Assembly: GCA_024397875.1 (NCBI GenBank) | Contig: CP073344.1 | Coordinates: forward strand, 1,169,001 to 1,233,000 | Direction: 5' to 3' | Source of the DNA: Amphritea atlantica | GTDB lineage: Bacteria; Pseudomonadota; Gammaproteobacteria; Pseudomonadales; Balneatricaceae | Length of the DNA: 64,000 bases | Shown: in pieces, positions 26,749 through 36,453 of the stretch | Layout of the letters: every line of letters starts with the position of its first letter | Position numbering within the stretch: position 1 is the stretch's first letter | Position numbers and translations under genes: made by a program | Notes under the pieces: model-generated | What the model was told of the DNA's origin: nothing | Seen by the model: the letters and a program-made list of their open reading frames with translations, nothing else | Databases searched by the model: none

Positions 26749-28020
26749 TTACCTCAAAGTCATCTGATTGTTACTGCCGAAAAGACGGCTGTAAAGGGCA
26801 TAAATTCCTAACACAAGCGCCAGAAGTACGACGCCTAACGCTGCGGCAAGGCCCCAGTTCAGTGAGCTCTGCATATGATAGGCGATCATATTGCCGATAA
26901 ACTGACCTGTCTGACCACCCACCAGTGCCGGCGTGATGTAGTAGCCGATCGCCAGGATAAAGACCAGAATAGCTCCGGCAGAGATGCCGGGAACTGATTG
27001 AGGCAGATAAACCTTGAAAAAAGCCGTGAACGGCGTCGCACCCAAAGAGCGTGCTGCACGCATATAGCTCGGTGGTATGGTTTTCATCACGGAGTAGAGT
27101 GGCAGAATCATAAACGGCAGCAGGATATGGGTCATGGTGATCACCGTACCCGTCGCGTTATAGATCATACTGAGGCGATTATCGTCACCTACCAGACCAA
27201 ACCACACCAGAACGTCATTGATCACGCCCTGACCCTGAAGCAGCGCTATCCATGATGATGTTCGTACCAGCAGCGAAGTCCAGAAGGGCAGTAACACCAG
27301 AATCATCAGCGTGTTCGCTATTCCCATTGGCAGTGAAGCCAGCAGATAGGAAACCGGATAGCCGAGAATGAGAGTCAGTGCGGTGATTAACAGAGACATC
27401 CATACAGTACGCCAGAGCATTTTCAGATAGACACGCTGTTGTTCCGGCAGCATTTTGATTTCACCCGAAGGTGTTGTTTCCATATCAAATGCGGCGATGT
27501 AATAAGAGAGGGTATAGGGGGCGGACTCGCGTTTTATCACACGCCAGTTATCAATATCGCCCCAGCCAGCATTAATTTTGATCAGTTGTTCTTTATAGGG
27601 AGGATCGAGTCTGCCAGCTTTACGTGCGGTACCGGTGAGCAGGCTGCGCATCTGGCTCTTTTCATAATTTAGCCGGGTAGCCGCTTTACCTATGGTGTGG
27701 TTTTCACGTCCCACGACCAGGTCTTCTACCAGTGCAGCATAGGTTGTCTCGTCCGGCAGCTCGTTGCTATCAGCATCCCAGGCCGCTAACGCTGCAGTCG
27801 TATTCGGCATGTATTCTGATACTTGCGGGTTATCTACCGAACGGAACAGCATCGTCGCGATTGGTGAGACAAAAGTGACCATGATAAAGATAAGCAGTGG
27901 TGCAACCAGAAACACTGCCCGGATCTTCTTGCGGCGCAGTGAACGATGCATATCTGCTGTTAAGCGTTTCTGCTCGTCCGGGGTTAATTGGCCTTCGGCC
28001 TCGACAGTATTTGCCATCAT
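26749..28020 (-). CDS. Polyamine-type ABC transporter permease (PotB-like) with large soluble insert
   Basis: The protein has 423 residues, ~140 longer than PotB. After a first membrane span (~34-58) there is a soluble stretch to ~205 that should face the periplasm, then five more spans. The coupling loop is YMRAARSLGATPFTAFFKVYLPQ. Such long PotB-like permeases occur in proteobacterial clusters whose substrates are not settled. It partners the PotC-like gene. A terminator lies upstream, between it and the binding-protein gene. Confidence 0.88.
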   Translation of the reverse strand: MMANTVEAEGQLTPDEQKRLTADMHRSLRRKKIRAVFLVAPLLIFIMVTFVSPIATMLFRSVDNPQVSEYMPNTTAALAAWDADSNELPDETTYAALVEDLVVGRENHTIGKAATRLNYEKSQMRSLLTGTARKAGRLDPPYKEQLIKINAGWGDIDNWRVIKRESAPYTLSYYIAAFDMETTPSGEIKMLPEQQRVYLKMLWRTVWMSLLITALTLILGYPVSYLLASLPMGIANTLMILVLLPFWTSLLVRTSSWIALLQGQGVINDVLVWFGLVGDDNRLSMIYNATGTVITMTHILLPFMILPLYSVMKTIPPSYMRAARSLGATPFTAFFKVYLPQSVPGISAGAILVFILAIGYYITPALVGGQTGQFIGNMIAYHMQSSLNWGLAAALGVVLLALVLGIYALYSRLFGSNNQMTLR

Positions 28021-28172
28021 GAGGAATACAAACCCTTTTCTGAAGATGAATAAAATAGCGGTAGCGTAATCAGGTCACCGCCAGTGGTATGAGCCATCAT
28101 CCAAACCCAGACCATAAACTGATTTTGTATCGGCTTAACGTTCTAAGCGCTCATAAAACCAGTAATTAAACT

Positions 28173-28198
28173 AAAAAGGGGGCTTGTTAGAGCCCCCG
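28173..28198 (-). terminator. Intrinsic terminator/attenuator after binding-protein gene
   Basis: Read on the minus strand, GGGGGCT pairs with AGCCCCC around a 6-base loop, followed by TTTTT. It sits between the substrate-binding gene and the permease genes, so read-through is needed for permease expression unless a promoter lies within 28021-28172. This gives excess binding protein. Confidence 0.8.
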
Positions 28199-28210
28199 TA
28201 GTTTACGTTC

Positions 28211-29305
28211 TTATTGTACAAGCCATGCGTTGAAGCGCTGACGCAGCTCATCGCCATTATCAGCCCAGAACTCTGCATTTTTCTTAATTGGAGTTTTGAA
28301 GTTTTCTGGGTTGGTTGGCATGTGAGGTCCCATCTCTACACCCGTTTCCAGGTGAGTGGAAACCAATGGTGCAGAAGACTTACGTGCAGGACCATAGGAG
28401 ATATACTTAGTCTGGTCTGCCAGACGCTGAGTGTCAGTGGCAAAGCGCAGGTAATCCATTGCTGCTTTTTTGTGTGGTGCGCCCTTAGGAATGATATAAC
28501 CATCCAGCTCGTAAACCTGACCGTCCCAGATAATGGTAAACGGCTGGTTTTCGACAACCTGAGCGTTAAAGATACGACCGTTGTAAGCAGATGCGATAGC
28601 AACTTCGCCATCGGCCAGCAACTGAGGTGGTTGAGCACCGGCATCCCACCAGATGATCTGATCTTTGATGGTGTCTAGTTTAGCGAAGGCGCGTTCTACA
28701 CCTTCAGGGGTTCCCAGTACTTCATAGACCTTGTCGTATGGAACACCGTCAGCGGCCAGAGCCCATTCCAGGTTCGCATCTGGTTTCTTCTCCAGAGCAC
28801 GTTTGCCCGGGAATTTTTTGGTATCGAATACATCAGCAATGGTACTTGGCTTTTCACCTGGAAAGGCGTTGTTGTTGTATGAGAACAGCGTGGCATAAAC
28901 GATTGTTGGAACGTAGCAGCCGGAGAGAGAGCCTTCTACGAAGTCTTCCATCACCGGGGTGCCATCAGCACCTGGGTTCAGATCTTTTTCATAGTCCAGT
29001 TCCTGAGCAATACCTTCGTCACAGGCTAGAATCGCGTCACCTTCCAGAATATCCACAATATCCCAGGTCACATTACCGGCTTCAACCTGTGCCCGCAGAC
29101 CCGCCAGGCCATTACCTGACTTATCTTCGTCAACAATTTCAATCCCGGTTTTGGCTGTGAACGGATCACTGTAGGCCATTCGCTGAGATTTTGTATAGGC
29201 TCCACCCCATGATACGACGGTCAGTGGTTCCGCTGCTATAGCAGAGCCCATACAAACCGCAGCACCCAGTGCCAGGACAGATGATAGTTTGGAAAATTTC
29301 TTCAT
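28211..29305 (-). CDS. ABC transporter substrate-binding protein (PotD/PotF-like)
   Basis: The protein has 364 residues. A signal peptide ends near residue 24 (AIA), and the mature start is EPLTVVSWGGAYTKSQRMAYSDPF. It belongs to the type II extracellular solute-binding proteins of the polyamine group (SBP_bac_8), with a Trp/Asp-rich pocket segment IIWWDAGAQPPQLLADGEV. It may bind polyamines or a related cation; the exact ligand is unresolved. AGGAAAG precedes the ATG. Confidence 0.9.
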   Translation of the reverse strand: MKKFSKLSSVLALGAAVCMGSAIAAEPLTVVSWGGAYTKSQRMAYSDPFTAKTGIEIVDEDKSGNGLAGLRAQVEAGNVTWDIVDILEGDAILACDEGIAQELDYEKDLNPGADGTPVMEDFVEGSLSGCYVPTIVYATLFSYNNNAFPGEKPSTIADVFDTKKFPGKRALEKKPDANLEWALAADGVPYDKVYEVLGTPEGVERAFAKLDTIKDQIIWWDAGAQPPQLLADGEVAIASAYNGRIFNAQVVENQPFTIIWDGQVYELDGYIIPKGAPHKKAAMDYLRFATDTQRLADQTKYISYGPARKSSAPLVSTHLETGVEMGPHMPTNPENFKTPIKKNAEFWADNGDELRQRFNAWLVQ

Positions 29306-29433
29306 TTGATCTTTCCTCTCGGGCTTTATGTCATCACGCCTTCTTCTAGAAGACGCTGTTTATAAGTCAATCACGGTGTGATTAGACGTTGTTATTTTTT
29401 TTCTAACTTATTAATAATCCAGTCCGGATCAGA

Positions 29434-30534
29434 TCAGATCAGATCCAGAGCCCTGCAATCCTTAGAGGACCAGCCTATGGGGGCCGTTCCACCCACTTGT
29501 AGTCCTTTGTTATCGGTTGAGTTGGGTACTTTTACAATAAATTCATCATGGCCACAGACATTCATGCGCACACGTTTGTGATCGCCAAGATAGATAACTT
29601 CTTCAACCTTGCCTGTGAAAACGTTATCGCACTGGCCCTCAACGGGATCAAGAAAAACCCGTTCCGGACGTAAGGAGAGCGTACTTTCTTTGCCAATATC
29701 ATCGGTATTGATATCGAGGGCGGTGACCAGTTCACCAGAGGGCAGGCGAACGGTGCAGACGCCATCCTGAGTCGATTGCAACGTGCCGGACAGTTTGTTG
29801 TTTTCACCGATAAACTGGGCAACAAACGAGTTGATCGGTTTTTCGTACAGGTCGGTAGGGGAGGCCAGCTGTTGAATCACACCGTCATTGAACACCGCGA
29901 TGCGGTTTGACATGGTTAGTGCTTCAGACTGATCGTGTGTTACATAGACCACGGTAACGCCCAGACGCTCATGAATATGTTTAATCTCATATTGCATCTG
30001 TTCCCGCAGGTTTTTATCCAGTGCTCCCAGCGGTTCATCCATAAGAATCAGGTCGGGTTCGAACACCAGGGCCCGTGCCACCGCCACTCGCTGCTGCTGT
30101 CCGCCAGAAAGCTGTGCCGGACGGCGGTCACCGAAGCTGCCCAGCTCGACCATATCTAGCGCTGTTTTAACCCGGGTTTCTATCTCCGACTTGCCCATGT
30201 TTCTGACTTTGAGCGGGAATGCGAGGTTTTCGGCAACCGTCATATGGGGAAACAGAGCATAGTTTTGAAATACCATGCCGATGCCTCGTTTATGAGGAGC
30301 CACATTGTTGATGGCCTGACCATCGAGATAGATATTGCCCTTGGTTGCGGTTTCGAAACCTGCGAGCATCATTAAAGAAGTGGTTTTTCCTGAGCCGGAA
30401 GGCCCAAGCATGGTAAGAAACTCGCCGCGTGGGACGTCAATATTCAGGTCTTTTACGACGAGCGTCCTGCCATCGTAACTTTTCTGAACACCCTCAAATC
30501 GTACAAAAGCCTCATTGGAAGCTGAATTTTCCAT
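29434..30534 (-). CDS. Polyamine-type ABC transporter ATPase (PotA-like)
   Basis: The protein has 366 residues. Walker A is GPSGSGKTTSL, the signature is LSGGQQQRVAVARAL, and Walker B is LILMDEPLGALD; the Q-loop is VFQNYALFPHM. Residues ~270-366 form the TOBE regulatory domain. It energises the permeases at 25893-28020. Gene order is ATPase, binding protein, PotB, PotC, with the ATPase first. Its 3' end overlaps short GATCA repeats at 29434-29450. Confidence 0.92.
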   Translation of the reverse strand: MENSASNEAFVRFEGVQKSYDGRTLVVKDLNIDVPRGEFLTMLGPSGSGKTTSLMMLAGFETATKGNIYLDGQAINNVAPHKRGIGMVFQNYALFPHMTVAENLAFPLKVRNMGKSEIETRVKTALDMVELGSFGDRRPAQLSGGQQQRVAVARALVFEPDLILMDEPLGALDKNLREQMQYEIKHIHERLGVTVVYVTHDQSEALTMSNRIAVFNDGVIQQLASPTDLYEKPINSFVAQFIGENNKLSGTLQSTQDGVCTVRLPSGELVTALDINTDDIGKESTLSLRPERVFLDPVEGQCDNVFTGKVEEVIYLGDHKRVRMNVCGHDEFIVKVPNSTDNKGLQVGGTAPIGWSSKDCRALDLI

Positions 30535-31257
30535 CTGCTGTTATGCCTCGCTGCAAGTTATTATTATTGCCCGCAAACTAAAAATCTGTAGTCGGATCCT
30601 GTTTCATCTCTACTAATACACTACGATATTACGAAGTGTGAGTGCAACATAACCTTATAAAAACCTATAATTAAGTCTATCTGCTATGTTTGTATAGCCT
30701 AAAAATAACAAAATCACTGCGAATATTGACCATTTACGACATTTAACTATTTTGATTTATGGGCTCTGTGTCGGGATCGTATTTTTTTATTGTGCGCTAT
30801 CCTGGTGCATGCTTCTTGAGAACATCGCCGTTATTCGTTTCTGCATTCACACTCATTGTCGGCGTGCCCTATTCTTGATCCTGTCCACCAGGAGCAATAA
30901 CATATATCTGCTCTGACACAGCGCCACTGATCAGTCGGTTGAGTCAGAGGTAGGTCCAGTTTTAGCCTGTGCCCTGATAATCTGTAGTTATCATCATTGC
31001 TGCTCATGAAGCCTGGCATCCTGTTTAGCCGGGCGCCCACCCTTTATGTTGTCTCATAATCACTGCCCGTGGCGCATTAAAGCATAGACTGTTGTTGCCA
31101 GATTGCCTCCTGTCTTGTGGTTTTTTCAGACTCGGTATGTTTCCTGCAGTATCTTTATATACAGGTAGATCGTTTAACGAAGCAACTATTAAATGATCTG
31201 ATTTGGTGCGTTTTGCCAGAGGCCTTCGATAGGCTGCACAGCGATGAGATAGGATAG
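30535..31257. other. Intergenic region between divergent ABC and glucosylglycerate operons
   Basis: These 723 bases lie between two divergent operons. I see no convincing gene, RNA or repeat. The first ~200 bases are AT-rich and probably hold the ATPase promoter. The leader of the plus-strand operon lacks a strong Shine-Dalgarno (GATAGGAT just before the ATG is the best). Osmotic control elements could lie here but none is recognisable. Confidence 0.5.
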
Positions 31258-32142
31258 ATGACTCAAAAAGTTCTGATCTTTACAGATCTTGATGGTTCGC
31301 TACTGGATCACTTCAGTTACAGTTTTAGTCAGGCTGAGCCGTTATTGGCACTTCTGAAAGAGGTTGCCATTCCGGTGATACCTGTGACCAGTAAAACCCG
31401 GGCTGAGTTAGCGGTTCTGCGTGGTGAACTGGATAACCATGACCCTTTCGTGGTTGAGAATGGTGCTGCTGTATATATTCCCGAAAATTATTTTTCCTCT
31501 CCCCCAGCGGGCTCTGTTCCGGTTGATGGTTTCTATCGTTATCAATTCTCTGAATCCCATGAACACTGGCTCGCCTTACTGGCGCAGCAGGAGACAGAAT
31601 TCAACGGCGAGTTTGAAACCTTCAGTGCGCTGGGTATTGAAGGTATCCAGGCATCGACCGGGCTGACAGAAAGTGCCGCCCGACGGGCCAGTCAGCGGGA
31701 GTTCAGTGAACCTGTCCGGTGGCTCGGATCCGATGCCCGAAAGCAGTTGTTTATTAAAACCCTTCGCCAGGCTGGAGCGACTGTATTGCAGGGGGGCCGG
31801 TTCCTGCATGTGACGGGAGCCTGCAATAAAGGTAAGGCGTTGCAATGGTTATTTGAGCAATACCGTTGTGAGTTTCCGGATAGCGCGTTTTTAACCATCG
31901 CTGCAGGGGACAGCGATAACGATGTCGATATGTTACAGGTGGCGGATTGTGCTGTGGTGATTCGCTCACCCGTGCATCAGCCACCAGAGGTTGAGCATCC
32001 GCATCTTTATCGGTCTCAGCAAACAGGTCCGCAAGGGTGGGTTGAGGGGGTCAGCTGGTTTTTAGGGGCCGCTGACCGGCCTGTCGCCACGAATTCAATT
32101 GAATACCTTCGTAAGAAGTTAAGGAGTCGTTGTTATGGGTGA
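31258..32142 (+). CDS. HAD phosphatase, mannosyl/glucosyl-3-phosphoglycerate phosphatase family
   Basis: The protein has 294 residues. HAD motif I is FTDLDGSLLD (nucleophile D10, acid D12); the final motif is TIAAGDSDNDVDMLQVAD. The MpgP/YedP subfamily removes phosphate from mannosyl- or glucosyl-3-phosphoglycerate. The neighbouring synthase looks like a glucosyl enzyme, so the expected product is glucosylglycerate. It overlaps the synthase gene by 8 bases. Confidence 0.85.
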   Translation: MTQKVLIFTDLDGSLLDHFSYSFSQAEPLLALLKEVAIPVIPVTSKTRAELAVLRGELDNHDPFVVENGAAVYIPENYFSSPPAGSVPVDGFYRYQFSESHEHWLALLAQQETEFNGEFETFSALGIEGIQASTGLTESAARRASQREFSEPVRWLGSDARKQLFIKTLRQAGATVLQGGRFLHVTGACNKGKALQWLFEQYRCEFPDSAFLTIAAGDSDNDVDMLQVADCAVVIRSPVHQPPEVEHPHLYRSQQTGPQGWVEGVSWFLGAADRPVATNSIEYLRKKLRSRCYG

Positions 32143-33358
32143 TTTTTATCAGAATGGCATTATAACCACCCTGCATAATCTGTCGAAAAGGCCGGTTGAG
32201 GAGGTCGAGGAGGAGCTGGTGCGGTTTGGTCGGAAAAGGCCTATGGCGCTGATTCTGCCCTCACTTTTCTCCGAGCTTGAAGGTCCTGCACTGGGCCATA
32301 TTGTCGATGAGATCAGTCAGGTTCCTTATCTTTCTGAGATCGTTATTGGACTGGATCGTGCAAATGAAGAGCAGTTCAGATTTGCCCGCTCATTCTTCAG
32401 TAAGTTACCCCAGCATCATAGGATTCTGTGGAATGATGGTCCACGTCTGAGGGCGCTGGATGCCGAACTGCAGGCATTAAAGCTGGCGCCCAAAGAGGCG
32501 GGGAAGGGGCGTAATGTCTGGTACTGTATGGGGTATACTCTGGCTTCGGGGCGCGCAGAGTCCGTGGCGCTGCATGACTGTGATGTGGTGACTTACAGTC
32601 GGCAGATGCTGGCGAGACTAATCTACCCGGTGGCAAATCCTCAGTTCAACTATGAGTTCTGTAAAGGCTTTTATGCCCGGGTAGCGGATGGCAAGATTAA
32701 CGGGCGTGTCAGCCGGCTGCTGGTAACCCCCCTGTTAAGGGCGTTGAAGAAAGTGTTTGGTGAGATCGAATATCTGCAGTTTCTGGATAGTTTTCGTTAC
32801 CCGTTAGCCGGTGAGTTCTCATTTCGCAGGGATGTACTCAGCGATATTCGAATCCCCAGCGACTGGGGGCTGGAGATCGGCGTATTATCGGAAATGCACC
32901 GTAACTACGCTAACAACCGGTTGTGCCAGGTGGATATTGCAGACCAGTATGATCATAAACATCAGGACCTTTCACTGGGCGATAAGAATGCCGGACTGTC
33001 GAAGATGTCGATTGATATCACCAAGTCCCTGTTCAGAAAGTTAGCAACGCAGGGGCATACGTTCAATACTGAAACCTTTCGCTCTGTAAAAGCTACCTAT
33101 TTTCGTATCGCCCTGGATTTTGTTGAAACCTACCACAATGATGCGGTGATGAATGGTTTGCAGCTGGATATCCATGAAGAGGAGATGGCCGTGGAGATGT
33201 TCTCGCGTAACATTATAACCGCCGGCGAGCAGTTCCTGAGTAATCCGATGGAAACGCCATTTATCCCCAGCTGGAGCCGGGTTTCCAGTGCGATGCCTGA
33301 GGTGTTTGAGCGTCTGATTGAAGCGGTTGAACTGGATCATCAAGAGTTTATGGCGTAA
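32135..33358 (+). CDS. gpgS: Glucosyl-3-phosphoglycerate synthase
   Basis: The protein has 407 residues with the N-terminus [15 protein letters not shown] typical of GpgS. A GT-A fold is supported by [17 protein letters not shown] and the metal-binding DCD in [13 protein letters not shown]. It transfers glucose from an NDP-glucose donor to 3-phosphoglycerate. The phosphatase upstream would complete synthesis of glucosylglycerate, a compatible solute used in salt or nitrogen stress. Start and overlap support coupled translation with the upstream gene. Confidence 0.85.
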   Translation: MGDFYQNGIITTLHNLSKRPVEEVEEELVRFGRKRPMALILPSLFSELEGPALGHIVDEISQVPYLSEIVIGLDRANEEQFRFARSFFSKLPQHHRILWNDGPRLRALDAELQALKLAPKEAGKGRNVWYCMGYTLASGRAESVALHDCDVVTYSRQMLARLIYPVANPQFNYEFCKGFYARVADGKINGRVSRLLVTPLLRALKKVFGEIEYLQFLDSFRYPLAGEFSFRRDVLSDIRIPSDWGLEIGVLSEMHRNYANNRLCQVDIADQYDHKHQDLSLGDKNAGLSKMSIDITKSLFRKLATQGHTFNTETFRSVKATYFRIALDFVETYHNDAVMNGLQLDIHEEEMAVEMFSRNIITAGEQFLSNPMETPFIPSWSRVSSAMPEVFERLIEAVELDHQEFMA

Positions 33359-33362
33359 TTAT

Positions 33363-35117
33363 ATGGATAGTGTTTTAAATACTGCTAGTGCGCAGCTTGC
33401 CGGTCAGCTTGAAAATCATCTGCAGACCATTTACCCGGCAATTGAGGCTGAGGCGATTACGCAGCTGGTATCGGATCTGATCTCAATTATGCGTCTGGGT
33501 AGCGTGGAGCAGGTTCCTGTGCCTTATCAGAATCACTGGAGCCAGCAGGACGTTATTATGATCACCTACGGTGACAGCCTGTATCGTGCTGATGAGCGGG
33601 CGATGACAACCCTGCATCGCTTTCTCAATGAGCAGTGCGACGGTGTCATCAATGGTGTTCATGTGTTGCCTTTCTTTCCCTACAGCTCTGATGATGGTTT
33701 CGCGGTGAGCGATTATTACGCGGTACGCGAATCCGTGGGGGAGTGGCAGGATATTCAACGCCTCTCAGCAGAGTACCGTCTGATGTCTGATCTGGTGATA
33801 AATCATGGTTCTGGTGAGAGTGAATGGTTTCAGAACTTTATCAAAGGCGAGGGGCCGGGACATGATTATTTTTTTACGGCCAGCCCCGATGAGGATCTGT
33901 CTGATGTAGTGCGGCCGCGTACCAGCCCTCTGCTAAGAGAGGTACAGACCTCTGTTGGATTACAGTATGTGTGGTGCACTTTTAGTCATGACCAGGTCGA
34001 TTTTGATTTCCGCAACATCGAAGTATTGAAAGAGTTTGTTAATATTGTCCGGTTTTACCTCGATCAGGGCGTTAATATTTTTCGCCTGGATGCGGTCGCG
34101 TTTCTCTGGAAAGAGGCGGGTAGCCGTTGTCTTAATCTTGAGCAGACCCATGAAGTGGTCAGGCTGTTACGAGTGCTGATCGAATATGCCTCTCCTTCGG
34201 CGATGATTATCACGGAGACAAACATTCCCAGCCGGGAAAACCTGTCCTATTTCGGTAACGCTAACGAAGCCCACTGTGTTTACAACTTTTCACTGCCACC
34301 GTTGCTGTTACACGCGCTGATAACCGGACAGAACTTTTACCTTAAGCAATGGATGATGAGTATGCCGCCGGCACAGGACGGCACGGCGTTTTTCAACTTT
34401 ATTGCATCACACGACGGTATTGGGTTGCGTCCGGTAGAGGGTATTCTGCCTGATAGTGAAGTGGACCTGATGATCGCCACCATGCAGGACTTTGGCGGTC
34501 ATGTATCCTGGCGGGCGCTGGATAATGGCGAGCAAAAACCTTATGAGATTAATATCGCGCTGTTTGACGCGTTGCAGGGAACGGTTAAGGGGAAAGATGG
34601 GTTGGGTGAAGCGCGTTTTCTGTGTGCCCATAACATTATGCTGGCGCTGGAGGGGATTCCGGGACTCTATCTGCATAGTTTGCTTGGCACCCGGAATGAT
34701 TATGAGCGGGTGAAGCGCACCGGGCATTTTCGCTCCATCAATCGCCATCAATGGGATTACAGTGAACTGGAGCAGTTATTAGCCGATGAAACGACCCATC
34801 ACCACCGGGTATTTAAGGGGATTAAACGGATGATCGCCATTCGGGCAAAACAGAAAGCGTTTCACCCGAATGCAACGCAGTTTACCCTGCACCTGGGGAC
34901 GCAGGTCTTTGGTTTCTGGCGTCAGAGTGTTGACCGCATTCAGAATATATTCTGTCTGAATAATATCAGCGCTGAGCCGGTAGCCCTGTCACTGTCCGAT
35001 CTTAATCTTATCAGCACCCAGGACTGGTCTGACCTGTTGAGTGGCGAACGCTATGACGATCTGCAGGGCTCGATCGAACTGGCGCCCTACCAGAGTGTCT
35101 GGCTGTCTAATCGCTGA
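33363..35117 (+). CDS. GH13_18 glycoside phosphorylase (sucrose/glucosylglycerate phosphorylase-like)
   Basis: The protein has 584 residues from the ATG at 33363, four bases after gpgS stops. The alpha-amylase barrel shows [20 protein letters not shown], the nucleophile aspartate in [12 protein letters not shown] and the acid/base glutamate in [10 protein letters not shown]. Subfamily GH13_18 includes sucrose, glucosylglycerol and glucosylglycerate phosphorylases. The operon makes glucosylglycerate, so a phosphorylase that recycles it to glucose-1-phosphate and glycerate is the likeliest role. Specificity within the subfamily is not readable by eye. Confidence 0.85.
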   Translation: MDSVLNTASAQLAGQLENHLQTIYPAIEAEAITQLVSDLISIMRLGSVEQVPVPYQNHWSQQDVIMITYGDSLYRADERAMTTLHRFLNEQCDGVINGVHVLPFFPYSSDDGFAVSDYYAVRESVGEWQDIQRLSAEYRLMSDLVINHGSGESEWFQNFIKGEGPGHDYFFTASPDEDLSDVVRPRTSPLLREVQTSVGLQYVWCTFSHDQVDFDFRNIEVLKEFVNIVRFYLDQGVNIFRLDAVAFLWKEAGSRCLNLEQTHEVVRLLRVLIEYASPSAMIITETNIPSRENLSYFGNANEAHCVYNFSLPPLLLHALITGQNFYLKQWMMSMPPAQDGTAFFNFIASHDGIGLRPVEGILPDSEVDLMIATMQDFGGHVSWRALDNGEQKPYEINIALFDALQGTVKGKDGLGEARFLCAHNIMLALEGIPGLYLHSLLGTRNDYERVKRTGHFRSINRHQWDYSELEQLLADETTHHHRVFKGIKRMIAIRAKQKAFHPNATQFTLHLGTQVFGFWRQSVDRIQNIFCLNNISAEPVALSLSDLNLISTQDWSDLLSGERYDDLQGSIELAPYQSVWLSNR

Positions 35118-35180
35118 AGCAACGTGTTAACAACTGAGCTGATTGTATTTCAGGCGGCGTGCCGGGATAGCGGTCAGTGT

Positions 35181-35207
35181 ACTGCGTTCGCGTGTGCAGT
35201 TTTTTTT
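35181..35207 (+). terminator. Intrinsic terminator of the glucosylglycerate operon
   Basis: ACTGC and GCAGT form a short stem around GTTCGCGTGT, followed by eight T. It lies 64 bases after the phosphorylase stop. Confidence 0.6.
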
Positions 35208-35328
35208 AAAAACTATTTTGGGGACATTTTGATTCTATATTCTAAAGAGATAGCTATTATGAAATAAATAAAATAAAGGTCAGGCCTGCCGGGTTTGTTT
35301 ACAGCATACTTCTTAGGGATTGAAGAAA

Positions 35329-36250
35329 ATGTATAGCTTTTCACTTCAGGTGATAAACAGGGAAGGCAGATCTCGCTTATTGTTGATGTTATGTATTTTA
35401 CTTCAAAGTGTCTTTTTTGTGCCTCTGGTGAGTGCCGAAAGTGCTGCAGTAACTGTTGATCAGGAGATCGTTCAACGGGTCAGGCAAAAACTTATCCTGT
35501 CTAAACAACAAAAAGACTGGCTTGCTGAACATCCGGTTATCAGGGTTGGAGTGGACGCAGGATATGCTCCCTATAGTTTTCTCGATGCATCGGGAAATTT
35601 TACGGGTGTTGTACCGGACTACCTGAATATTCTGTCCATGAGTCTGGGGGTCGCGTTTAAACCGGTGCCTGATATCTCCTGGCAGGAAATTATCGCCGAC
35701 GCTAAAACGCGGGATCTTGACCTGATCGCGACCGCTGTCATCACCCCGGAAAGGGAAAAGTATCTCGATTTTAGTCAGATGTATCTGCCCACGCCTTTGG
35801 TCATTATGACTCAAAGGGATAACAGAGCGATCACTTCGACAGATCGATCGTCTCAAAAAAAGTGGCATAACACTGGCGATGGATGATTTCGGAACCGGTT
35901 ACTCATCGTTGCAGTATCTTAGAAAGTATGACTTTGACACGTTGAAAGTGGATCGGTCATTTGTCTCCGAACTGCCGGACTCATCAGGTAATGCCAGTCT
36001 TGTCAGTGCTATTCTTGCAATGAGCAGGTCGCTGGGGGTGAAGACGGTTGCAGAAGGCGTTGAGACACAGGAACAGGCTAGTTTTTTACGCCGGGAAGGC
36101 TGTGACCTGTTTCAGGGGTACCTGTTTGGGAAACCGATGAACGAGAATGACTTCAGGGACTGGCTGGAAAAAGCAGGGGCAATTGATCATCGCTTTAACT
36201 GCGAGGAAGAGGGTGGGGAAACGGCACCTGATGAGTACCCGGTAGACTAA
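35329..36250 (+). pseudogene. Remnant of a periplasmic-sensor/GGDEF-EAL protein joined by internal deletion
   Basis: The first part (35329-~35840) encodes a signal peptide and the beginning of a SBP_bac_3 sensor domain: HPVIRVGVDAGYAPYSFLD then DLIATAVITPEREKYLDFS. Around 35840, at GATCGATCG, the sequence changes frame to RLKKSGITLAMDDFGTGYSS, the C-terminal half of an EAL domain that continues to the stop at 36250 (TVAEGVETQEQ, GYLFGKP). The rest of the sensor, the membrane part, any GGDEF and the EAL catalytic start are missing. In the original frame the first ORF stops at 35886. The product cannot be a working phosphodiesterase. Confidence 0.88.
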
Positions 36251-36302
36251 TCAGGCAACTGCGGAGTTATGTTAAGACGCACTGGTCGCGTGTTAAATCA
36301 CA

Positions 36303-36370
36303 GGTTTTAAGTGCCTGGTTTTAGGCGCCAGGTTTAAATGCCTGGTTTTAAGTACCGGGTTTTAAATGCT
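36303..36370. repeat. Five degenerate 13-14 bp tandem units
   Basis: The units are GGTTTTAAGTGCCT, GGTTTTAGGCGCCA, GGTTTAAATGCCT, GGTTTTAAGTACC and GGGTTTTAAATGCT. They share GGTTTTAA followed by GC-containing letters. The array lies between the EAL remnant and the rnr 3' end, in a region free of genes. Confidence 0.7.
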
Positions 36371-36403
36371 TAGTCTGGTGAAAGGACTTCTGACGTGTTG
36401 TAT

Positions 36404-36440
36404 CTGTTCCGATCCTTATTGTTGTTAAGGATCGGAACAG
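36404..36440. repeat. Perfect 15-bp hairpin downstream of rnr
   Basis: CTGTTCCGATCCTTA and TAAGGATCGGAACAG pair exactly around a 7-base loop. It begins 14 bases after the rnr stop (minus strand). No T-run follows on either strand, so it may stabilise the rnr 3' end or act in Rho-assisted termination. Confidence 0.65.
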
Positions 36441-36453
36441 AACTGCCCGCGAA

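Noticed and set aside
29434..29455. GATCA triplet repeats (possible microsatellite)
   Set aside because: Three copies only, at the 3' end of the ATPase gene; too short to claim as a functional repeat.
31060..31090. Sigma-54-like TGGCGC element upstream of the glucosylglycerate operon
   Set aside because: The -12 TTGC is missing, so it does not meet the consensus.
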